Source: Pseudarthrobacter sp. AL07
GTDB taxonomy: Bacteria > Actinomycetota > Actinomycetes > Actinomycetales > Micrococcaceae
DNA: 64,000 nt
Assembly: GCF_029960665.1 (NCBI RefSeq)
Contig: NZ_JASBRB010000006.1
Coordinates: 1-64,000, forward strand
Reading direction: 5' to 3'
Each line of letters opens with the position of its first letter. Within the stretch, counting starts at the first letter, position 1. The notes under the pieces were generated by a model, which saw only the letters and a list, made by a program, of their open reading frames with translations, was not told the DNA's origin and searched no databases. Made by a program: the position numbers and the translations under genes. Positions 58,766 to 64,000 of this stretch are shown here, one piece after another.

Positions 58766-59520
58766 CAGATCGGCAACTTCACATCGGTTTGGAACCAGTA
58801 CTGCAATTCGGTGACCCAGGTGCCCCAAACGCCGCTGGCCATCAGCAGGCCCAGCACCACCAGTATCCCGCCGCCGATCCGCTGAATGGCCACACGGTGC
58901 GTGCGGAAGAAGGACATCACGCCCATGCCGCGCCGGACCGCCAGTGCGATCAGCAGGAACGGGATGCCCAGGCCCAAGCTGTAGACAAACGCCAGGAAGG
59001 CACCCTTGGCTGCGGATGAACCGCCGGACAGGCTCAGGAGCTGGACGGCGGAGTAAGTGGGGCCGATGCACGGGGCCCAGCCGAGTCCAAACGTGAGGCC
59101 CAGCAGCGGTGCGCCCCACAGGCCGGCCGGCGGCTTGGCGTGGATCTTCGCATCGCGCTGCAGCCAGCCGAATCCGCCCATAAACACCACCCCCATGAGG
59201 ATGACGAGGAGCCCCAGCAGTTGGGTGATCCAGGCATTCTGCGAGCCGGTGATCAGCGTGCCCAGCTGGCCGAACGCGCCGCCCAGCAGGACGAAAATTA
59301 CCGAGAATCCCAGCACAAAAAGCCCGATGCCCGCAAGCATCCGGCCACGTTTCTGCTTCTCCAGGTCTACGCCGCTCAGTCCGGTGACGTATCCGAGGTA
59401 GCCGGGCACCAGGGGCAGCACGCACGGCGACAGGAAGGACACCAGGCCGGCGAGCAGCGCCACCGGGATGGCAAGCAGGAGCGAGCCGTTAAGGATGGTT
59501 TCGGCGAAGGGGCTGTTCAC
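58765..59520 (-). CDS. ccdA: Thiol-disulfide transporter CcdA
   Basis: This 251-residue six-span protein passes reducing power across the membrane to apocytochrome c and TlpA. The two redox cysteines lie in GLVSFLSPCVLPLVPGYLGY and GLGWAPCIGPTYSAV, the DsbD-beta/CcdA signature. It is placed between tlpA and resB and overlaps resB by one base. Confidence 0.95.
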   Translation of the reverse strand: MNSPFAETILNGSLLLAIPVALLAGLVSFLSPCVLPLVPGYLGYVTGLSGVDLEKQKRGRMLAGIGLFVLGFSVIFVLLGGAFGQLGTLITGSQNAWITQLLGLLVILMGVVFMGGFGWLQRDAKIHAKPPAGLWGAPLLGLTFGLGWAPCIGPTYSAVQLLSLSGGSSAAKGAFLAFVYSLGLGIPFLLIALAVRRGMGVMSFFRTHRVAIQRIGGGILVVLGLLMASGVWGTWVTELQYWFQTDVKLPI

Positions 59521-59535
59521 GGTCCGGGGCCGCCG

Positions 59536-60168
59536 TTACTCTGCCACGGCGGCGGTGATGAGGGCTTTGAGGGTGCCCTTCTGGATTTCGCCCAGCACGC
59601 GCGAGGCCACGCGGCCCTGCTTGTCCAGGACCAGCGTTGTGGGGACCGCTCCCGGTGGGACCAGGCCGGAGACGGCCAGGAGCACGCCGCCGTTCTTGTC
59701 GTCGAAGCTGGGGTAGGTCAGGTTGAACGTTTTGTCGAAGGCCTCCGCGGTGGCTTTTTCGTCGCGGAGGTTGACGCCGAAGAACTGCACACCCTGGTCC
59801 TTGAACTCCTGGTGCAGCTCTTCCAGGATGGGTGCCTCCACCCGACAGGGTGCGCAGGCGGCGAACCAGAAGTTCAGGACCGTCACCTTGCCCTGGAAGT
59901 CCGCAGAGGATACTTGGGTGCCGTTGAACAGCGTGCCGTTGATAGCGACGGCGGCCTTGCGGTCCGGCGCGGTGAACTCTGTCACCGAGCCGTCCCCGGC
60001 TACGTAGTTCTTGTTGTCGCCGGCTTTTGCCTGCTTGGCGAGGGCGTCTTCCTGCGCACAGGCGGACAGGCCCAGGGTCAGGGCGGCAAGGGCGGCGCCG
60101 CCGGCAGCGAGCACGGCGCGCCGGGATGCGGTGCCGGCCGTTGTGCGGGATGTTGTCCGGTTGTCCAT
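59536..60168 (-). CDS. TlpA/ResA-like thioredoxin lipoprotein
   Basis: This 210-residue protein starts MDNRTTSRTTAGTASRRAVL and has a lipobox LGLSACAQ, so it is anchored outside the membrane. The thioredoxin active site is NFWFAACAPCRVEAPILEEL (CAPC), with cis-Pro in PPGAVPTTLVLDKQG. It probably reduces apocytochrome c for heme attachment, fed by CcdA. ATG at 60168 is preferred since it begins the twin-Arg-like signal; it lies five bases after the phosphatase stop. Confidence 0.92.
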   Translation of the reverse strand: MDNRTTSRTTAGTASRRAVLAAGGAALAALTLGLSACAQEDALAKQAKAGDNKNYVAGDGSVTEFTAPDRKAAVAINGTLFNGTQVSSADFQGKVTVLNFWFAACAPCRVEAPILEELHQEFKDQGVQFFGVNLRDEKATAEAFDKTFNLTYPSFDDKNGGVLLAVSGLVPPGAVPTTLVLDKQGRVASRVLGEIQKGTLKALITAAVAE

Positions 60169-60172
60169 CACG

Positions 60173-60853
60173 TCATGCTCCCGGGGTGCTGGCGGCGCCG
60201 GGAAGGAGCGCGGCAGCGGGCTCACTGTACTCAACACGCAGGAGCGAGCCGTCGTCGTCGAACACCAGGGAGGTGATGGACGTCAGAGTGCACTCGCGTT
60301 TGCGCGGGTCATGCCACAGCGGCTTGCCTTCGGCGCTGAGACGGGTGGCCCAGATGGGGAGCTGGTGGCTGACCATGACGGCTTCCGGGCCGCCTGTGCC
60401 GTAGTCTCCGGCGGCCAGTTCGATGGCTCGGAGCCGGGCGTCCTCAACAGCTGCCCTGACGCGCGCGGCCTGTGCCTTATACGGTTCGCCCCAGGAGGGC
60501 CGGAACGGGTTGACCAGGTGCGGCCAGTGCTTGGGCTTCCGGAGCTCGGCTTTGGTGACCTTTATGCCCTGGAAGTAGTTTTCCGCTTCGATGATGCGGC
60601 CCTCCGTGTGGATTTCCAGGCCCAGCGCCTCAGCAGTGGGAGCGGCCGTTTCCTGAGCCCTGACCAGCGGCGACGATGCGAGGTAGACGATCCTGGCGCC
60701 GCGCGCGGCGCGCTCGGCGAAGTGGTCGGCGAGCGTCTGCGCCATTTCCCGGCCCAGTTCGGAGAGGTGGAATTCGGGCAGCCTGCCGTAGAGAACGCGG
60801 TCAGGATTGTGGACCTCGCCATGGCGGAGCAGATGGACAGTGGATTGGGGCAT
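60173..60853 (-). CDS. Histidine phosphatase family protein
   Basis: This 226-residue protein starts MPQSTVHLLRHGEVHNPDRV with the RHG catalytic motif, and has LASSPLVRAQETAAPTAEAL and VMVSHQLPIWA (second His) in the expected places. It resembles cofactor-independent phosphoglycerate-mutase-like phosphatases. It is first in the cytochrome c biogenesis unit, a common position in Micrococcaceae, but its substrate is unknown. Confidence 0.9.
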   Translation of the reverse strand: MPQSTVHLLRHGEVHNPDRVLYGRLPEFHLSELGREMAQTLADHFAERAARGARIVYLASSPLVRAQETAAPTAEALGLEIHTEGRIIEAENYFQGIKVTKAELRKPKHWPHLVNPFRPSWGEPYKAQAARVRAAVEDARLRAIELAAGDYGTGGPEAVMVSHQLPIWATRLSAEGKPLWHDPRKRECTLTSITSLVFDDDGSLLRVEYSEPAAALLPGAASTPGA

Positions 60854-60945
60854 GTTTACCAGTTTCTCAAAGATGGCGTGCGATCCGAAATCTTCTACAT
60901 CCAGTAGAACTCAATTTTTTGGAAAAATGTTCCGGAACGGGGAAC

Positions 60946-60971
60946 AAAACATGCAAATGCATGTTTATACT
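60946..60971 (+). promoter_or_regulatory. yceI promoter region with an AT-rich palindrome
   Basis: AAACATGC-AAAT-GCATGTTT at 60947-60966 is a perfect eight-base inverted repeat that abuts and shares one base with TATACT at 60966-60971, a likely -10. The AT content is far above the surroundings. It is a probable operator, perhaps for a MarR-type repressor, 86 bases before the yceI start. Confidence 0.6.
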
Positions 60972-61056
60972 GAATGCAGCGGATAGTTGAGGATTCAACA
61001 GATGAAGCGTCAAGCTATCCGGATATACCACCTGACAAACCCTAAGGAGAAACACC

Positions 61057-61605
61057 ATGGCTCTTCCCGCAGACGTCACCACCGGCACCTGGACCCTCGA
61101 CAACTCGCACAGCGAGATCGCGTTCACCGTCCGGCACGCAGGCATCAGCAAGGTCCGCGGCCAGTTCAAGGATGCCGCGGCAACCCTGGACCTCGCCGCC
61201 AACGTGGCCGATTCCAAGGTCAGCGCCATCATCCAGACAGCCAGCTTCGACTCCGGCGATGTCAACCGCGACGGCCACGTCCGCGGCGAAGACTTCTTCG
61301 ACGTCGAGACGTTCCCGGAAATCTCCTTCGTCTCCAACGGCCTCGTGGCCAAGGGCAACAGCTACGAGCTGACCGGGGACCTCACCATCAAGGGCGTCAC
61401 CCGCCCGGTTGCCCTCGAGACCGAGTTCAACGGCGTGGCTGTGGACCCGTTCGGCATGACCCGCGCCGGCGTCTCCGCGGAAACCATCATCAGCCGCAAG
61501 GATTTTGGCCTGACCTGGAACGCCGTACTGGAAGCCGGCGGCGTGCTGGTCAGCGACAAGGTTGCCATCAACCTGGAGCTCGCGTTCATCGCACCCGCAG
61601 CATAG
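61057..61605 (+). CDS. YceI family lipocalin-like protein
   Basis: This 182-residue protein starts MALPADVTTGTWTLDNSHSE behind AAGGAG and continues IAFTVRHAGISKVRGQFKDA, the YceI pattern. FDSGDVNRDGHVRGEDFFDV and GDLTIKGVTRPVALETEFNG follow. The fold is a lipocalin-like barrel binding polyisoprenoids. There is no signal peptide, as in many actinobacterial members, so it is probably cytosolic. A strong terminator follows. Confidence 0.94.
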   Translation: MALPADVTTGTWTLDNSHSEIAFTVRHAGISKVRGQFKDAAATLDLAANVADSKVSAIIQTASFDSGDVNRDGHVRGEDFFDVETFPEISFVSNGLVAKGNSYELTGDLTIKGVTRPVALETEFNGVAVDPFGMTRAGVSAETIISRKDFGLTWNAVLEAGGVLVSDKVAINLELAFIAPAA

Positions 61606-61617
61606 TTTTCATCCTGA

Positions 61618-61667
61618 AGCACCCCGGCCGCCCTACCCGGAATCTGGCGGCGGGGGTGCTTTGTTTT
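61618..61667 (+). terminator. Rho-independent terminator after yceI
   Basis: AGCACCCCGGCCGCC pairs with GGCGGCGGGGGTGCT with a small mismatch, loop of about 13 bases, followed by TTGTTTT. This is the best classical terminator in the window. Confidence 0.9.
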
Positions 61668-61709
61668 GTCCCCTAGATACCGGCGAACCCGCGGTCTACA
61701 GTGAGACCC

Positions 61710-62417
61710 ATGAGCAACAGTGAAGTGCCACGGCCCCAGCAGCCTCAGCAGCCCGGCGCCGAGCAGCCCGGTGCCCAGCCGCCTGTCACACCGCCGCCTA
61801 CCGGCAGCGCTCCTCCGGCCAGCAACGTTCCGCCCGCCGGCTACCAGCCGCCGCAGGGTTTCCCGCAGCCGGCCCAGCCGTACAGTCAGCCGGGCCCGGC
61901 CTACAACCAGCCGGGCCAACCGGGCGGCTTCCAATTTGCGATGCCTACCGACGGCCCTCACAGCTTTAATGACGTTATGCCCAAGGGCGGTTTCTCCGGC
62001 ATGTTCAGCGTGACCGGGCTGCCCACCGAGCTCAAGGTCTCGTACTGGATCTGGCTCATCGGCGGCATGTTGGGAGTCCTTGGCGGCCTGTTGGCAGTGC
62101 TGGGCTCGCTGGCGTTGTTCGTTGTGGCACCCGGGCTGGCTGCTGTGTTCCTCCTACTCATCCTGGTGGCCCTCGCCCTGGCCGCGGCCCAGATTGTCCT
62201 GGCCCTGAAGATGAAGGAGGGCAAGGAGTGGGCCCGGCTGGCCCTCACGATCGTCGCCGGCGTTTCACTGGTGCTCGCCGTGATCGGCGGCAGTGTGGGC
62301 GGCGGCAGCGGGATCGGCAACAACTGGCTGGGCTTCCTCATCTCCGCCGCGGCAACCGTCCTGATGTGGCTGCCGAACTCGCAGGCCTGGTTCACCTCCG
62401 TCAAGGGACGCGCGTAG
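61710..62417 (+). CDS. Membrane protein with Pro/Gln-rich N terminus
   Basis: This 235-residue protein starts MSNSEVPRPQQPQQPGAEQP and has about 90 residues of Pro/Gln/Ala-rich, probably disordered sequence. Four hydrophobic segments follow (WIWLIGGMLGVLGGLLAVLG; LFVVAPGLAAVFLLLILVAL; LALTIVAGVSLVLAVIGGSV; LGFLISAAATVLMWLP). Its general design matches the next gene product, so the two may be tandem paralogues. Function unknown. Confidence 0.8.
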   Translation: MSNSEVPRPQQPQQPGAEQPGAQPPVTPPPTGSAPPASNVPPAGYQPPQGFPQPAQPYSQPGPAYNQPGQPGGFQFAMPTDGPHSFNDVMPKGGFSGMFSVTGLPTELKVSYWIWLIGGMLGVLGGLLAVLGSLALFVVAPGLAAVFLLLILVALALAAAQIVLALKMKEGKEWARLALTIVAGVSLVLAVIGGSVGGGSGIGNNWLGFLISAAATVLMWLPNSQAWFTSVKGRA

Positions 62418-62677
62418 ACGCATCTCACCCGGCCAGCCGGGCTGTTAGCCGGGCTGATATGGGCGTTGACGAACGTGGATAGACAGCCGTGTGCGCACGA
62501 ATATCCGCTGAAAGCTGGGCCGTGAACGAACCGGGCTGGCTTCCGCCCGAATACCTCTCTGGAATGATCCCCCGCGGCATGCGCCGGGGGTACGGTGGGA
62601 ACTAAGCCGTACTGGGGGCAGGCCAGTTGGACTGCACCCAGCAGCCGAACTGACATCCGACCTGCAAAGGACCGCTC

Positions 62678-63496
62678 ATGAGCACGCCTGTCCCGCCTCC
62701 TGTCCCGAACGAGCCCGAGCCCGGCAATCAACCGCCAGCCCCCCGATACGGCGAGAACAGCCCGCAGTTCGGGCAGCCCACGCCACCTGCGCCGCAGTAC
62801 GGGCAGAACGCCCCGCAGTATGGCCAGAACGCCCCGCAGTATGGCCAGCAGACTCCCCCGGCGCCGCAGTATGGGCAGAACACCCCGCAGTTTGGGCAGA
62901 ACACCCCGCCGCAGTTCGGCCAGCCCACACCTCCGCCGTATGGCCAGCCGCCGTACGGACAGTACCCTTACGCGCAGTACCCCTCAGAACAGCCGCAGGT
63001 CACTGGATCGAACGGGGTGCCCCGGCTGGTCAATATCTCGTTCTGGCTGCTGATCGGCGCGGGTGTTGTGTACGTCATCAGCCTGCTGATGGGCATCGGC
63101 AGGCTTGACGATCCTCAGATCCGGAATGCGTTCGACGACGCCATGCTCAGCAGCGGCGCCACCCCTGCTGACTTCAACTACGAAGACTTTAAGGGCATCC
63201 TTGCCGGATCGCTCGTAGTCTTCGCGATTATCGGTGCGGGGTTGTACGCACTCGTGGCGTTCTTCGTCCGGAAGGGCAAGAACTGGGCCCGTATCCTCGG
63301 CACCGTTTTCGCGGCACTGTCAATTTTTGGCCTCTTCGGCGTACCGAGCTTCGGAACCCTGGGGACTCTGGCGGGAATCGCGGCCATCGTGCTGCTCTAC
63401 CTGCCGGCGGCGGCCCCGTACTTCCGCAAGCCGCAGCCGTTCGCCAGCCCCTACGGCGCACCGGGCAGCACGCCTGGCAACCCGTACGGCCAGTAG
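62678..63496 (+). CDS. Membrane protein with QYGQN repeats
   Basis: This 272-residue protein has an N-terminal about 110 residues built from PQYGQNA, PQFGQNT and APQYGQ units (nine or ten copies), rich in Gln, Tyr, Gly and Pro, then four membrane helices (SFWLLIGAGVVYVISLLMGI; LAGSLVVFAIIGAGLYALVA; ILGTVFAALSIFGLFGVPSF; TLAGIAAIVLLYLPAAAP). The repeat composition resembles low-complexity segments able to phase separate or bind surfaces. Several out-of-frame starts exist, but this ATG is natural. Function unknown. Confidence 0.8.
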   Translation: MSTPVPPPVPNEPEPGNQPPAPRYGENSPQFGQPTPPAPQYGQNAPQYGQNAPQYGQQTPPAPQYGQNTPQFGQNTPPQFGQPTPPPYGQPPYGQYPYAQYPSEQPQVTGSNGVPRLVNISFWLLIGAGVVYVISLLMGIGRLDDPQIRNAFDDAMLSSGATPADFNYEDFKGILAGSLVVFAIIGAGLYALVAFFVRKGKNWARILGTVFAALSIFGLFGVPSFGTLGTLAGIAAIVLLYLPAAAPYFRKPQPFASPYGAPGSTPGNPYGQ

Positions 63497-63556
63497 CACC
63501 ACCCAGCTCGAATCCACAACCTCAACGGGCGTGGACCCAGCCATCGGCCAACGAAA

Positions 63557-64000
63557 CTAGGCGGACTGGTCCGGGGTCTGCGCCCGTTGGGCGTGATAGG
63601 CGAGGATCTGCAGCTCGGTGGCCATGTCCACCTTGCGCAGGTTCACGCCCTCGGGGACCTGGAGCATGACGGGGGCGAAGCTGAGAATGCTGTGGACGCC
63701 GGCAGCCACCACGCGGTCGCACACGGCCTGCGCCACGGTGGCCGGAAGCGCAAGGACCACCATGTTTGCGCCCGTCCGCTGCAGCACCGCCTCCATGTCC
63801 GCGGCGTCGCTGACCCGCAGCCAGCCCACCTCATTGCCCACCACCATCTGGTCGGCGTCGAAAATGGCCACCACGTCAAACCCGCGGGACTCGAAACCGC
63901 CGTAGCGGGCCAGGGCTTTGCCGAGGTTACCCGCGCCAACAATGGCGACCTTCCAGTCGTGGGTCAGCCCCAGGGCTGCGGAGATGTGGCGGCTCAGGTA
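63557..64000 (-). CDS. rex: Redox-sensing transcriptional repressor Rex, C-terminal part
   Basis: The visible 147 codons begin beyond the right edge. SAALGLTHDWKVAIVGAGNL and GKALARYGGFESRGFDVVAI form the NAD(H)-binding Rossmann start with GAGNLG, and MVVLALPATVAQAVCDRVVA and GVHSILSFAPVMLQVPEGVN follow, all typical of Rex. The N-terminal winged helix is outside the window. Rex represses respiratory and fermentation genes when NADH is low; the cytochrome c genes nearby are plausible targets, but no Rex box was identified. Confidence 0.93.
   Translation of the reverse strand, partial: YLSRHISAALGLTHDWKVAIVGAGNLGKALARYGGFESRGFDVVAIFDADQMVVGNEVGWLRVSDAADMEAVLQRTGANMVVLALPATVAQAVCDRVVAAGVHSILSFAPVMLQVPEGVNLRKVDMATELQILAYHAQRAQTPDQSA

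Overview
The window is chromosomal DNA of a high-GC actinobacterium, most likely Arthrobacter or Pseudarthrobacter (Micrococcaceae). This rests on the tandem glycine riboswitch before gcvP, the menaquinone genes menB-menE-menA, the DUF4229 and PLDc_N neighbours, the ResB/CcsB/CcdA/TlpA cytochrome c assembly cluster beside rex, GTG/TTG starts and many ATGA or TGATG stop-start overlaps. Taxonomy is inferred from gene content; no database was searched. No rRNA, tRNA, prophage, insertion sequence or CRISPR array was seen.

1-11 kb: the start of gcvP behind its riboswitch; secreted and envelope genes; an ECF sigma operon; an MFS exporter with an ArsR-type sensor, whose 30-bp operator lies just before the exporter; a LMW tyrosine phosphatase, an LCP glycopolymer ligase and a Tat-exported PhoD phosphatase. 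11-18 kb: oligopeptidase B, then a decayed acetate locus. ackA is intact, but only collinear scraps of pta remain about 2 kb away. Between them sits a Zur-box zinc-starvation unit, an MRF/COG0523-like protein plus the zinc-free L36 (rpmJ2).

18-31 kb: a phenylacetate catabolic island (paaI, paaK, TetR regulator, paaZ, a second thioesterase, paaH, paaF, paaJ). Four copies of a 22-bp TTACCGA-type operator mark one regulon. An operon of tyrosine phosphatase, membrane protein and LANTG-anchored serine protease lies inside it. The ring-epoxidase genes paaABCDE are not in the window. 31-41 kb: pentapeptide, SRPBCC and CsbD proteins, a dienelactone hydrolase, an amino acid permease, a badly decayed nirBD locus, an ABC-F ATPase and a Mn/Zn-type ABC importer with an apparently leaderless promoter overlapped by a DtxR/MntR-like palindrome.

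41-46.7 kb: CPBP protease and menB, menE, menA with small membrane genes. 46.7-55.7 kb: the most distinctive locus, all on the minus strand: a membrane-anchored Hsp70-like ATPase, a LuxR-type regulator, an IniB-like repeat protein and two overlapping dynamin-like GTPases (IniA- and IniC-like). It resembles the mycobacterial iniBAC envelope-stress operon with an added chaperone-like sensor. 55.9-64 kb: cytochrome c biogenesis (ccsB, resB, ccdA, tlpA), a histidine phosphatase, yceI, two Pro/Gln-rich membrane proteins and the 3' part of rex.

Two genome-scale patterns recur. Several families of long intergenic palindromes sit at gene ends. Several genes (pta, nirB, nirD, a GNAT gene, a DsbA-like gene) survive only as fragments, and pta and nirBD keep collinear blocks separated by deletions and frameshifts.
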